A stretch of DNA of 64,000 bases, from the IMG/VR virus record IMGVR_UViG_3300025438_000007, positions 45,120-109,119 of that record. One strand, 5' to 3'. Shown here in pieces: positions 33,012 to 41,536 of this stretch (within the stretch, counting starts at the first letter, position 1; each line of letters opens with the position of its first letter). Below the pieces are notes generated by a model that worked only from the letters and a program-made list of their open reading frames with translations, searched no databases and had not been told where the DNA came from. The translations under genes and the position numbers were made by a program. This DNA is from a virus.

Positions 33012-33608
33012 TTACTTCTTAGAGCGAAATACTATTTTTGGGATATAAAGGGTAGCTCTTTTTTTAAAACTTTTCTTTTTTAACTTATCCATGTCGATTT
33101 TGAATGCCTTGTTAGCATTTTTCAGCACCTCTCGCTCCTTAGCTAAATCTTTGAACATGTTTTCCAACGATGTAATTTGAGAAGGAGTTTCGAATTCTTT
33201 ATTTGGTCTTGGCTTCTGGATACAAGCAAAATCCTGTGTACTTTTTTTGTCTCTGAGTTTGTGGAAAATGTAGTTCTTCCCAGCTCTCTCTGCTTTCCAA
33301 ATAGCAAACTTATTCTTCAGGTTTCTCACCCATTTGTATTTGTTTTTACAAGGGTATATAGTAACAAACGCACCTGTGCCTTCTCCGTAGATACGGATGT
33401 AGTCGTTTTCTTTGATGCGTTTGGATGTTCCCCCGTGGTATTGATTACGAATATCCTGAGTGGATTTCATCCTCTCGTTGTAATTCGGCAGTTCCGATTT
33501 AACTCTAGCAGCCAAGCTGTTTAGTTCATCTTGCTCTTGCTCTAAGTTAATTCCAACTTCGCTGAATAACTTATGGATATTTTTTAATTCTGATTCTTTT
33601 TCTTTCAA
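33012..33608 (-). CDS. basic protein of unknown function (TTG start)
   Basis: A 198-residue protein, rich in Lys/Arg, with an N-terminal coiled segment (SEVGINLEQEQDELNSLAAR) and a central strand-rich part (IKENDYIRIYGEGTGAFVTI). A basic C-terminus (KKKSFKKRATLYIPKIVFRS) suggests nucleic-acid binding. No ATG exists near the start. The first codon is TTG at 33608, and the late-type motif at 33625-33632 supports it. Function unknown. Confidence 0.6.
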   Translation of the reverse strand: MKEKESELKNIHKLFSEVGINLEQEQDELNSLAARVKSELPNYNERMKSTQDIRNQYHGGTSKRIKENDYIRIYGEGTGAFVTIYPCKNKYKWVRNLKNKFAIWKAERAGKNYIFHKLRDKKSTQDFACIQKPRPNKEFETPSQITSLENMFKDLAKEREVLKNANKAFKIDMDKLKKKSFKKRATLYIPKIVFRSKK

Positions 33609-33624
33609 AATGCTTATTTTTGGT

Positions 33625-33632
33625 ATAAATAG
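33625..33632 (-). promoter_or_regulatory. late-promoter-like motif CTATTTAT
   Basis: Minus strand reads TGTCTATTTATACC, 16 bases before the TTG start at 33608. It lies between the nuclease gene stop (33655) and that start. Confidence 0.55.
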
Positions 33633-33654
33633 ACAGTGATTCCTTGAATGGGAA

Positions 33655-34620
33655 TTATTTTAACTTCCCGTGTTCTTTCAAAAGTGTCTTGTCTTGGCCT
33701 GGGAATCCGCTACATAACGGGTGTTTACCGCCTTTGTAGGAACAAAAACGACAAGAGTTTTTGTCATCTATCAAATAGTTCCCGCCAAGGTCAACCGTTG
33801 GGTTTCCAGCGAAATCTAAAACGAATTTAGCTTTTTGAAAGTCTTGTTTGATGTGGATTTTGTTGAGTGACTCCGACATTGCCTCTATTGCCTGGCGAAT
33901 TTCTCCTAGCGATGAAGTCATTGGAACATCAACAATTTCTCCGAAGCCCATGTCTGGCTTCTTCTTGTTTTTCAGTCTGTTCAAAACAACATACTTGGTA
34001 TCTATCTGAGTCAAATCCACGTTGTTCTTTCTGGCCCAGAAATACTTATACAATTTCATTTGCATAAGGAAGGTTTTGTTTTTGTTCTTCCAGTACATAT
34101 TCCACGGCTCAGAGGACGTCTTCCAATCGATTATCACAATTCGACCAGTCTTTCTGTTTTTGACCACAAAATCAATAAACCCTTTGAAGTAAAAAATTCC
34201 ATAAATGTGTTCGTAAAGAGGCTCCTCCACCGAGACTATCTCGTAATCTCGCATAAATGCTTCCACATCAATGGTCCGAAGCATGTTCTCGCCTTGGTCG
34301 GTGAACGCATCAAGGTCAGCGAACTCAGGGGTGTCTTTCATGTTCTCAATCATGTCCTTCCTGAAAGTGAGCTTGAAATGCTCTACTCGCTTGTCGGTGC
34401 TATACTCGTTCTCAAACGTGCGTTCAATCGATTCGTGAATGGCGTTTCCGAAGTACAAGTGAATTGATGGAGGCTGTTGGTCCAGACCTAAGTGTTTCTC
34501 AATCAAGTGCTTGTGTCCGCATTCTCGGAATAATGAGAATTCTGAAAAAGAAATGTGCTTGTATCCCTTTTGTTTACCCTCGGCCATTACGCGAAACATA
34601 TCTTCTTTGCCTTTGCTCAT
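33655..34620 (-). CDS. Cas4/RecB-like PD-(D/E)XK exonuclease
   Basis: A 321-residue nuclease of the PDDEXK_1/Cas4-RecB superfamily. Motifs are SFSEFSLFRECGHKH (Cys34), GNAIHESIE (His62), FKGFIDFVV (Asp150), and VIIDWKTS (Asp165, Lys167). The C-terminus has CRFCSYKGGKHPLC. Together with Cys34 these cysteines can hold a 4Fe-4S cluster, as in Cas4 and AddB. Such enzymes resect or trim DNA ends, fitting recombination-dependent replication alongside Mre11-Rad50 and the helicase. It has a TATATTCG-type promoter upstream. Confidence 0.88.
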   Translation of the reverse strand: MSKGKEDMFRVMAEGKQKGYKHISFSEFSLFRECGHKHLIEKHLGLDQQPPSIHLYFGNAIHESIERTFENEYSTDKRVEHFKLTFRKDMIENMKDTPEFADLDAFTDQGENMLRTIDVEAFMRDYEIVSVEEPLYEHIYGIFYFKGFIDFVVKNRKTGRIVIIDWKTSSEPWNMYWKNKNKTFLMQMKLYKYFWARKNNVDLTQIDTKYVVLNRLKNKKKPDMGFGEIVDVPMTSSLGEIRQAIEAMSESLNKIHIKQDFQKAKFVLDFAGNPTVDLGGNYLIDDKNSCRFCSYKGGKHPLCSGFPGQDKTLLKEHGKLK

Positions 34621-34644
34621 AATACTGCTGTGTTGTGTCCTTAG

Positions 34645-34652
34645 CGAATATA
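34645..34652 (-). promoter_or_regulatory. TATATTCG promoter-like element
   Basis: Minus strand reads GATTATATTCGCTAAGG, 24 bases before the ATG at 34620. The core TATATTCGCTA is shared with the element before the Mre11-Rad50 gene (40796-40803). Confidence 0.5.
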
Positions 34653-34677
34653 ATCAATTTTTAGATTATAATCTAGG

Positions 34678-34685
34678 CTATTTAG
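34678..34685 (+). promoter_or_regulatory. late-promoter-like motif CTATTTAG
   Basis: Plus strand reads AGGCTATTTAGGTAT, 4 bases before the ATG at 34690. It is one of three plus-strand examples, which shows that the motif follows the direction of transcription. Confidence 0.5.
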
Positions 34686-34689
34686 GTAT

Positions 34690-35304
34690 ATGGGACACGT
34701 ATCCTCAATTTATCTTCATAAACTAAACAGACTTGCTGGAATTGTTTCAGAGGCACTTAACACTGCCACTGCACCTGACCCTTTTGCGAGGTCCAACGAG
34801 CGTGTTCCTTTTAATGTCGACCTGATGCAGCAAGCAATCGAACAAGGTCTTGTGGTTGGTCTTCTGTTTCAATCCAACAACACCAAGTACAAGATGCCTG
34901 TAGCCAAGTACCGCAACATCATGCCTGTGGCTATGGGGTATGATAAAGACGGTAGATTAGTTTTTCGTGGGGTCCACGTTAAAGGTCAGAGTGAAAAGAA
35001 GGCTCGACAGACTGGCGTTAGAAGCGCAGAGGCATCGAACGAATGGAGGCTGTTTTTGGCATCAAATGTAAAAAGCATGTTCTTTACTGGGGGTTTCTTT
35101 TCCCAGGTGCCAATTGGAGGGTTTAAATCAAATGACAGTGACATTACGCGTCAGATAGTATCGTTTGATGCGGGGCGAGCAAAAGCTTACCAAGACGAAT
35201 ATAACAAGATGTCGCAACCGCAGTCCGACTACAGTCCTGAGTTGAACGAGAAGTCTAGAGTTATAAAGAGTTTGTTTAAGAAAGATTATCGAAGGAAGTG
35301 GTAA
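34690..35304 (+). CDS. WYL-like or unknown protein, plus strand
   Basis: A 204-residue protein. Residues about 45-140 have a strand pattern like WYL ligand-binding domains: AIEQGLVVGLLFQSNNTKYK, then YRNIMPVAMGYDKDGRLVFR, then EWRLFLASNVKSMFF. The Trp-Tyr-Leu signature itself is not intact. The C-terminus is basic. It is a single plus-strand gene divergent from the nuclease gene and has a late-type motif. WYL proteins sense nucleic acids or second messengers, but here the assignment is weak and a virion protein is equally possible. Confidence 0.5.
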   Translation: MGHVSSIYLHKLNRLAGIVSEALNTATAPDPFARSNERVPFNVDLMQQAIEQGLVVGLLFQSNNTKYKMPVAKYRNIMPVAMGYDKDGRLVFRGVHVKGQSEKKARQTGVRSAEASNEWRLFLASNVKSMFFTGGFFSQVPIGGFKSNDSDITRQIVSFDAGRAKAYQDEYNKMSQPQSDYSPELNEKSRVIKSLFKKDYRRKW

Positions 35305-35407
35305 TTAAAGAGCATTATTAGCGTTTGGTCTGTATCGAGTAAAATGGTATCGGTTTTGCTATGTACCACTTCAAACCTTGTGTTTGTGTGATGATGATAT
35401 CATTTGG

Positions 35408-35656
35408 TTACTTCTGAATTTCGTCTTTCAGTTGTTCAAGTCTTTCAGTTGTCACTATTATTTTTCTTGGCGAGTTGTTAATTGCTCTTTCAAGTGATTG
35501 AAATAGTTCTTTTTTGCTTTTAAACAAGTGTTCTATTGCTTCATAAGGTGTTAATCCCCTAATCATAGACTCAAAGATACTTCTAAATTCTGCATCAAAT
35601 TGAAACTCTTCAAAGAACTCTTCTGTAAACTGTGATTTTAATTCAAATTGGTTCAT
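35408..35656 (-). CDS. small protein of unknown function
   Basis: An 82-residue, charged, helical protein (FTEEFFEEFQFDAEFRSIFE, KSKKELFQSLERAINN). No family recognised. It belongs to a set of three small minus-strand genes (35408-36364) separated by 45-60-base gaps, typical of accessory early genes. Confidence 0.6.
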   Translation of the reverse strand: MNQFELKSQFTEEFFEEFQFDAEFRSIFESMIRGLTPYEAIEHLFKSKKELFQSLERAINNSPRKIIVTTERLEQLKDEIQK

Positions 35657-35716
35657 AATAAACGCTTTATGGTACAGGTTGAAAATAAAGACCTACTAGG
35701 TCTTATTGGTTATTAA

Positions 35717-35962
35717 TTAAGAAGCATCTATCTTTTTTATAATAGTAAGTAATTCGTCTTTGTAATGCTGCTCATTCTCATAGATTTCTTCGTGATTAAT
35801 AGTTCCTTGTGCCCACATTTCTTTGCACAATTTTAACCCAAGTAAAACACCTTCTATTCTTGATATTTCAATTATTTCTTCAACTGATTTAGGATAAACA
35901 ACATCTAATCCCCAAGTGTCTTGATGCTTTGCTTTTTCGTAGTACTCTTTTGCTTTTGACAT
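35717..35962 (-). CDS. small protein of unknown function
   Basis: An 81-residue protein with an aromatic/charged N-terminal helix (KEYYEKAKHQDTWGLDVVYP) and a central EIIEISRIEGVLLGLKLC helix. No family recognised. The promoter is unclear; upstream is AT-rich (TATATAC). Confidence 0.6.
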   Translation of the reverse strand: MSKAKEYYEKAKHQDTWGLDVVYPKSVEEIIEISRIEGVLLGLKLCKEMWAQGTINHEEIYENEQHYKDELLTIIKKIDAS

Positions 35963-36007
35963 AATAAATTTACATAGTGAAGTATATACATAGCTAACCC
36001 AGCCTGT

Positions 36008-36364
36008 TTATTCTTCGGTGATGGATATATCACCTTTCTCGCTTATTGTGTACCCATATTCAGTAGTTGTATCATCAAATAACTTGTCAACATCTATCTC
36101 TGGGTCATGATGAACCATTTCCTCTTCATTGTCAGTTATGAACTTTGTCTGAAACACAACAACAAGTTTATTCATTACTTCCGAAATACTATTTTCACCG
36201 TAACGAGTTAATCCGTGTATGATACCATTTTTTACTTTGGTTAGAATTACATTTTCACCTTTCTTCAACCAAAACTCTCCGTCTCTTTCCTCTACCTTAA
36301 TATCTGTTTTCTTTTCAACGTCTTCTAATGGAAAGCCTTTTTGAAACATAATGTCTAAACTCAT
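36008..36364 (-). CDS. small protein of unknown function
   Basis: A 118-residue protein, beta-rich at the N-terminus (KVEERDGEFWLKKGENVILT, KVKNGIIHGLTRYGE) and acidic at the C-terminus. No family recognised. It lies next to IS605-type copy 2, whose left end starts 66 bases upstream of its start codon. Confidence 0.6.
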   Translation of the reverse strand: MSLDIMFQKGFPLEDVEKKTDIKVEERDGEFWLKKGENVILTKVKNGIIHGLTRYGENSISEVMNKLVVVFQTKFITDNEEEMVHHDPEIDVDKLFDDTTTEYGYTISEKGDISITEE

Positions 36365-36430
36365 AATTCTGTATTTTTAACAGCACCAAAGCATTTGAAA
36401 CCAACTGATTCTATCTACCTCGCAATGCAT

Positions 36431-36793
36431 TTTTTATAAGACGGAGCGTAAAACCCATTCATCGCGCAGCGTGGATGGGATGAAAGCGACCTTATTCAGC
36501 AAATATAACAATTGTTTTTGATAAAGACTTGATGTTTTTGGTTTAAACGCATATATTTGTTATAACAAACTTCGATAACCAAGAGTTTGTTGTTCTTTGA
36601 CGTGGTATAAGGTTGCTCTGCAAAATCTTGCAGTTTGCATAAAACCAAAAAGTAAAACTGAATTAAAAACATTCACGTCTGGTTGTGGGATGCAGTCGGA
36701 CGATAATCAAAAACGGGATGAGGCGTTGCTATTAGGTGAGTCTACGACCCCCGAAGCCCAACCCATCGGCTCTGCCGTGGGTGGGTAGTTCAC
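36431..36793 (+). mobile_element. IS200/IS605-type orphan element (omega-RNA-like), copy 2
   Basis: Identical over 363 bases to copy 1 (28207-28569), with a fixed offset of 8224 and no indels seen. It follows TTTTTAT and ends TAGTTCAC. Flanks differ on both sides, so this is a transposition-type duplication, not a large repeat. The gap 36365-36875 holds only this element and about 80 AT-rich bases. Perfect identity implies a very recent copying event or strong sequence constraint. Confidence 0.8.
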
Positions 36794-36875
36794 ACTATAA
36801 TATTTTCCAAAAATTCAATTCAGTATTATCCAAGATTTGCCCGTGCCGCAAAAAAAACAGCGCATAGCATCATAG

Positions 36876-37298
36876 TCATTTCTTCGGTTTCAGATGTGGG
36901 ATATAGTGCTCTAGGCATATTTTATCCGCCTTATTCTTTATGCGATTCAACTGCGTGCTGGTGCTGAATGATAGCTTGTTTCTTTCTTTAATTTTTTCAT
37001 CTAATATCTTGAGAGTGTAAATCAAAGTCCCTCGCTTTATTTCGAACAAAGGCTTTTGATTATGAAACCCTACAAGAACATTTCCAATCAAGTCCTCTAT
37101 CCTCCAAGACAGTGAGGACGTTCCTTTCTCCATTTTATCGATAGCATCCTGCATTGCTTTAATTTTATCTGTAGCTCTCTCTTCTCTATCAACTTTATGA
37201 GCAAGAGATTCTAGTATTTGTGCCTCGTCGTCTTTTCCGTCGTTTCTTAGGCTTTGAGCTTGAGATTTTAAGTTTCTAGACTGTTTTCTTTTACTCAT
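36876..37298 (-). CDS. helical protein of unknown function downstream of Mre11-Rad50
   Basis: A 140-residue, charged, helical protein (SKRKQSRNLKSQAQSLRNDG, RATDKIKAMQDAIDKMEKG). Its ATG overlaps the stop of the Mre11-Rad50 gene by 4 bases, so it is translationally coupled to it. That makes a partner or regulator of the nuclease complex plausible, but only by linkage. No family recognised. Confidence 0.6.
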   Translation of the reverse strand: MSKRKQSRNLKSQAQSLRNDGKDDEAQILESLAHKVDREERATDKIKAMQDAIDKMEKGTSSLSWRIEDLIGNVLVGFHNQKPLFEIKRGTLIYTLKILDEKIKERNKLSFSTSTQLNRIKNKADKICLEHYIPHLKPKK

Positions 37299-40200
37299 GA
37301 TATTGTGTGTTGATTTGTGGAGGATATTGCCGTTGACGTGGTAAAACTGAAATTGCTTACTCCTGCGTTTTCTGGGAGAGCAGAAAACTCCTTATTAATA
37401 AATCCTCTGTCTTTTGTTACCTCAACTATGTTATCTACACAGTCTTTTACTTCATTTCTATGTGTAATAATTAGAACATTCTTATACTTCGTCCCTAAGT
37501 ACAAGAGCATGCTCTGAACCTCTGAGATTAAGTCATCATCAAGGCTTCCAAATCCTTCATCAATCATTATAATTGATGGCTGAGAAACGGCATGATTTGA
37601 AATCTCGTGCAAAGCGTTTTTTATAGCCAGAGACACAATGAATTTTTGAGATGATGACGCCATAGCTCCAAGAGGTAGTGCATCAAATTTATCTTCCATA
37701 AAATAGAAGACTTCTGTCACGTCTCCTTTGTCATCAATCTCTAAATCAACTTTAAACTCAACAATCCCTGATAGGATGTTCTGTATTTTCTCATTGATAG
37801 TAGGAAGCTTTGTCTTAATAACCATCGCTGGTATTCCTTGCCTGTGCACAGCTTGAAGGTACAGACTGTGACGACGATATAAAGTGTCAAATTCGCGTAT
37901 CTCCTTCAACCTTTCCTCTTTGCCTTCCACGTCTCGACTTAAAACCGCAAGTTCACCCGCTAATATTCGTAATTTCAAAACGATAGATGTGATGCTTTGC
38001 TTGTATCCCTCAAGCAATTCTTGATTATCATCTATCGTTTTTTGAGTTTCTGTGTTAGATTCAATGTTACGCTCATTTTTGTCAAAGTTATCGCACATCA
38101 CTTTTAGCTCCACAAGCTCTTTGCGCGTCTTCTCAATAGCATCAGAGAGCTTTGATAGCTCATTTGAGCGGGAATTAATTAACTCGTTCATCGCAACGAT
38201 GTCTTTGGCTCCTAATAGTTTTTCTCGGTCTTTAGAGATGTTCTCTAAGAGCATTTCCTTTGCGGCAAGTTTAACTTTTGTTATTTCTAACTCAGAGTTT
38301 CTAGTTTCAAAATTCTGGTTATGATTCTTGCAAACCTCTACTTCTTTAAGTACATTCTTTTTCTCTGTGAGTTCCCGCTCAAGCCTAGTTTTTCGGATAT
38401 TCTGTTCTGTTTCACCAAAAGGGTTCGGTTTTTCAGATACATTTCCGCAAGTCGGACACTTCTTGCCTTGGAAAGAGATGATTTTGTTTTGACACTCGAT
38501 AATATCAGACTGAATCTTTCTAATCGATTCCTCTGTAGTCGTGGTGTCTTCGATGAATTTTTTTGAGTTCTGTAATATCCAAGTTTCAGACTGCTGCTTA
38601 ATGGATTCAATATTAGTCTTTTGGGCTCTTTCTTGCTGCAGTTGATGCTCGACATCTGATAGGTTTTTCTCACCTTCGAATGGGACATCTTTTCGAAGAT
38701 TGCTGTCCAGCCAAGATTTAAGTTCGGACTGGCGCTCAATATCTTTATTAAGTAGGTCCTCTGATAGTTCGATTTCATTCTCTAATACGTCTTTGGAGTC
38801 AAACTCCATTATCTCCACTCTATGAAGCTTGCGGGTGTGCTCTAAAATTTTGCTGTTTATGTCAGTTTGTTTTGTTTCGCTTAGAAATTGCTCTTCCTCA
38901 AGGCTCTTGATTTGAATATTAAAATCTTGCTTTTGAATATTTTTCTGAGCTATTTCTTCTTTAATCTCAGGAACTTGCCCAGCATCTTTAAAGTCTCGAT
39001 TGAGATTGTTTTGTTTTTTATTAACAAAGTCGTATCTCATCTTAAAGTTAGACAAGTCAAGGTATCTAGCAATTAGAGCATTTTTAGGTTGCTGGCTCAA
39101 AGCCAGGTAGTCACTGTCATTGTTTGAAGCGTGAAGAGCGATTATTGAAAAATCTTCATAATCTCCAATTGCTTTTTTTATCTGTCCTTTAATGTTTGTG
39201 TTCTCAGCAACTCCTTCATCTGTTTCTTCGTCTGTCCACATCCAATCTTGCTCTCCAGTTGGAATTTGGACTTCTTTCCAAATCTCGAACCGAGTTGGGT
39301 AAGAATTCCCGCCGTTCCGCTTTTGAACGACCTCGCGAGTAATTCTAAACTTCACCCCTTCAATTGAAACGACTACACTCACATATCCTTTGTTGGATTT
39401 TGTGTAAATATTTACGAGCTTGGACTTATTTTTGGTCCCAATAATAACTTCAAACAGACCGAAAACTAAAGCACGAAGAGTGTTTGATTTTCCGCAGTAG
39501 TTCTCGCCGAAAATCCCAGTCAACCCTGGCATGCTTTCTATTGGAAAATAAACAGCTCTATCGGGAAACGAAAATAAGTTTCGAACTTCCATCGATAGAA
39601 TATCGAATTTTTTTGATTTGATTTTTTCTTTGTCAAGTCCAAGTTCTTTTTCAATTGAGTATGCAAATGTAAACAACTCTTGTAGCTCATCGTCTTCCAT
39701 GTCATGCTCAGTGCGTTTCATGAATTTTTTAAATCTGCCTTCAAAACTATCTCCACCTTCTAATACTTCACTATCATCGCCCAGGTCTTCTTTTTGCAAA
39801 GTCTTCCATTCCACGCGAATACTCTCACACTTATATCGGTCCTTTATAAGCTTGGTTATTTGATTGGTACGTTCTTGTGATTTGTTTTCCTCAAAATCTT
39901 CGACAGTTACAATTACTTTTGTTTTTCTCTTGTTATTGGAAAAACTCATGTTCTCTATTCGGTCCTCAACTGACTCTCCACGGGTTACTGTGATTTTTGC
40001 AAATCCCCAGTCATTTAAAACTATCTTTCTTTCGTGGGTTTTAGTTTTAGTATCCCAAATCAGATATCCTTTGTCTATTGATTCTCCATAGCCCTGTTGG
40101 ATGCAACTTCCACTATAAGCCATTCTGCCATCAAAGAAATCTTGGTACTCGTGAAAGTCACCCATCATGGTGATGTCAAAATCTTTGAATATCGATTTTT

Positions 40201-40771
40201 TCCAGCTGGCCTGGTTTGAATTTTCATGACCATTATCCATGCGAGCACCATAAAGAGCTCCGTGCCACATAGCGATATATGTTTTATCAGCTTCTTTCTG
40301 GTCTAACTCCAGCACTTTTTCGTCTCGACAAGAGAAAATGCCATATGTATGATTTTCGTCGATACTGAAAAATCCAGATAAAGGATAGTAGTAAACGCTG
40401 TTTTCCCAAAGATTTATTGAGGATGCATTTTCTTTTGTGACTTGGTAAGTGGATTTTCCTCCCAAAATCTCTGAAAGCTCGAAAATTGGGCTAATAACAT
40501 CGCCTTGGCTCTCTTGTTTCATGTTCATATCATGATTTCCAGCTATAATATCTACTGGTGCAATCTCAGAAAGTTTTAAGAAAAACTCTGACATCAATAT
40601 GAACGACTTAGGAGACATGGAGACCTTATTGTGTAATACGTCCCCAGTTATAGCAATACGGTCTACTTTGTTTGATTTTAGGTCCTCATATAATCTTTCA
40701 AAAACCTGACGATATTCAGCGTGTCGAGTTGAAAATCGAATGTGAATATCTGATAAGTGTGCGATTCGCAT
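37295..40771 (-). CDS. single-chain Mre11-Rad50 (SbcD-SbcC) fusion
   Basis: A 1158-residue fusion of the two recombination-nuclease subunits (T4 gp47 and gp46, SbcD and SbcC). Residues 1-340 are an Mre11-type phosphoesterase: LSDIHIR (Asp8, His10), ITGDVLHN (43-48), GNHD (77-80), MWHGALYG and GDFHEYQDF. Residues 388-1158 are a Rad50-type ATPase. They comprise FDILSMEVRNLFSFPD, Walker A GIFGENYCGKSN (418-429), a long coiled coil with zinc hook CPTC (771-774), signature ASSSQKFIVSLAI, and Walker B IIMIDEGFGSLDDD (about 1067-1080). In most phages and bacteria these are separate genes. Residues 340-385 are the linker. A TATATTCG element lies upstream. Confidence 0.93.
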   Translation of the reverse strand: MRIAHLSDIHIRFSTRHAEYRQVFERLYEDLKSNKVDRIAITGDVLHNKVSMSPKSFILMSEFFLKLSEIAPVDIIAGNHDMNMKQESQGDVISPIFELSEILGGKSTYQVTKENASSINLWENSVYYYPLSGFFSIDENHTYGIFSCRDEKVLELDQKEADKTYIAMWHGALYGARMDNGHENSNQASWKKSIFKDFDITMMGDFHEYQDFFDGRMAYSGSCIQQGYGESIDKGYLIWDTKTKTHERKIVLNDWGFAKITVTRGESVEDRIENMSFSNNKRKTKVIVTVEDFEENKSQERTNQITKLIKDRYKCESIRVEWKTLQKEDLGDDSEVLEGGDSFEGRFKKFMKRTEHDMEDDELQELFTFAYSIEKELGLDKEKIKSKKFDILSMEVRNLFSFPDRAVYFPIESMPGLTGIFGENYCGKSNTLRALVFGLFEVIIGTKNKSKLVNIYTKSNKGYVSVVVSIEGVKFRITREVVQKRNGGNSYPTRFEIWKEVQIPTGEQDWMWTDEETDEGVAENTNIKGQIKKAIGDYEDFSIIALHASNNDSDYLALSQQPKNALIARYLDLSNFKMRYDFVNKKQNNLNRDFKDAGQVPEIKEEIAQKNIQKQDFNIQIKSLEEEQFLSETKQTDINSKILEHTRKLHRVEIMEFDSKDVLENEIELSEDLLNKDIERQSELKSWLDSNLRKDVPFEGEKNLSDVEHQLQQERAQKTNIESIKQQSETWILQNSKKFIEDTTTTEESIRKIQSDIIECQNKIISFQGKKCPTCGNVSEKPNPFGETEQNIRKTRLERELTEKKNVLKEVEVCKNHNQNFETRNSELEITKVKLAAKEMLLENISKDREKLLGAKDIVAMNELINSRSNELSKLSDAIEKTRKELVELKVMCDNFDKNERNIESNTETQKTIDDNQELLEGYKQSITSIVLKLRILAGELAVLSRDVEGKEERLKEIREFDTLYRRHSLYLQAVHRQGIPAMVIKTKLPTINEKIQNILSGIVEFKVDLEIDDKGDVTEVFYFMEDKFDALPLGAMASSSQKFIVSLAIKNALHEISNHAVSQPSIIMIDEGFGSLDDDLISEVQSMLLYLGTKYKNVLIITHRNEVKDCVDNIVEVTKDRGFINKEFSALPENAGVSNFSFTTSTAISSTNQHTIS

Positions 40772-40795
40772 GTTTGATGCTATTGTGTTTAATAG

Positions 40796-40803
40796 CGAAT
40801 ATA
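40796..40803 (-). promoter_or_regulatory. TATATTCG promoter-like element
   Basis: Minus strand reads CGCTATATTCGCTATTAAACAC, 24 bases before the ATG at 40771. It lies in the 87-base gap after the phosphatase gene. Confidence 0.5.
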
Positions 40804-40858
40804 GCGATTATAATTAATAAGTCAGATGTAAAAAAAGGAAAAGTTTTCAACTATTCAA

Positions 40859-41536
40859 CTATTCAACAAATGATACCTCGACAATTGTGCGACCAGGTTT
40901 TTGCTCTAGAATAAGAGCCTCTCCTTTTTCTATCGCATCCACGAGAATAATGTTTGGATTGTCAAGAGTTATTGAAAATTGTCTAGTGTGGCCCACAATC
41001 TGTTTCCAGTCATCAATTCTGTTGATGTTTAGACTTCTTGGCCTGACCCAAATAGGGCTGGACACAGTTGAATCACCGTGTCTTTGAAAACCAGCGAATG
41101 CAAAGTGTGAGATGTGTAGGGAGTTGATTTTTTTAACAATATCTTTCGTGTCAACTTTATGAATATCGCACCAATCTTTAGTGACTCCTGCATGAGAAAT
41201 GAGATAGTCATCTATGGAGTGGCACCATTGCATCAAATCCTTGTTATCCTCTAGAAGTGCTTCAATATTTAAAAATGCTCCAGCTTGAAACCCGCTATAC
41301 ATTCCGCCTATTCCCATATAATGGGCATCATGGTTTCCTGTGAGCAAAGTTACGTCGTCTGGTCTTTCTTTTTTGAGAGCGATGATGTCTCTGAAGTTGT
41401 CCATCTGCTCCAGAGCTGTAAACTCCTTGCTGTCGAAGTAATCTCCGACAAATACGATTTTATCAGGATTAACTGATTTGACATGCTTTTTCCAGGATGG
41501 TCCTCCGTGTATGTCTCCTAAAATTAGATGTTTCAT
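40859..41536 (-). CDS. calcineurin-like metallophosphoesterase (PPP-type phosphatase)
   Basis: A 225-residue enzyme with all core motifs of two-metal phosphoesterases: GDIHG (7-11), VGDYFDS, LLTGNHD, ISHAG and IVGHT. The length and motif spacing match phage PPP-type (lambda-phosphatase-like) protein or nucleotide phosphatases. It overlaps the RuvC-like gene by one base, so the two are coupled. The substrate cannot be told from sequence. It could act on phosphoproteins, which would be notable because a kinase-like effector is also encoded. Confidence 0.85.
   Translation of the reverse strand: MKHLILGDIHGGPSWKKHVKSVNPDKIVFVGDYFDSKEFTALEQMDNFRDIIALKKERPDDVTLLTGNHDAHYMGIGGMYSGFQAGAFLNIEALLEDNKDLMQWCHSIDDYLISHAGVTKDWCDIHKVDTKDIVKKINSLHISHFAFAGFQRHGDSTVSSPIWVRPRSLNINRIDDWKQIVGHTRQFSITLDNPNIILVDAIEKGEALILEQKPGRTIVEVSFVE

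Noticed and set aside
36826-36879. 17-codon hydrophobic frame overlapping the stop of 36876-37298 (ATGA)
   Set aside because: Too short and without supporting evidence. The ATGA overlap alone can arise by chance in AT-rich sequence.
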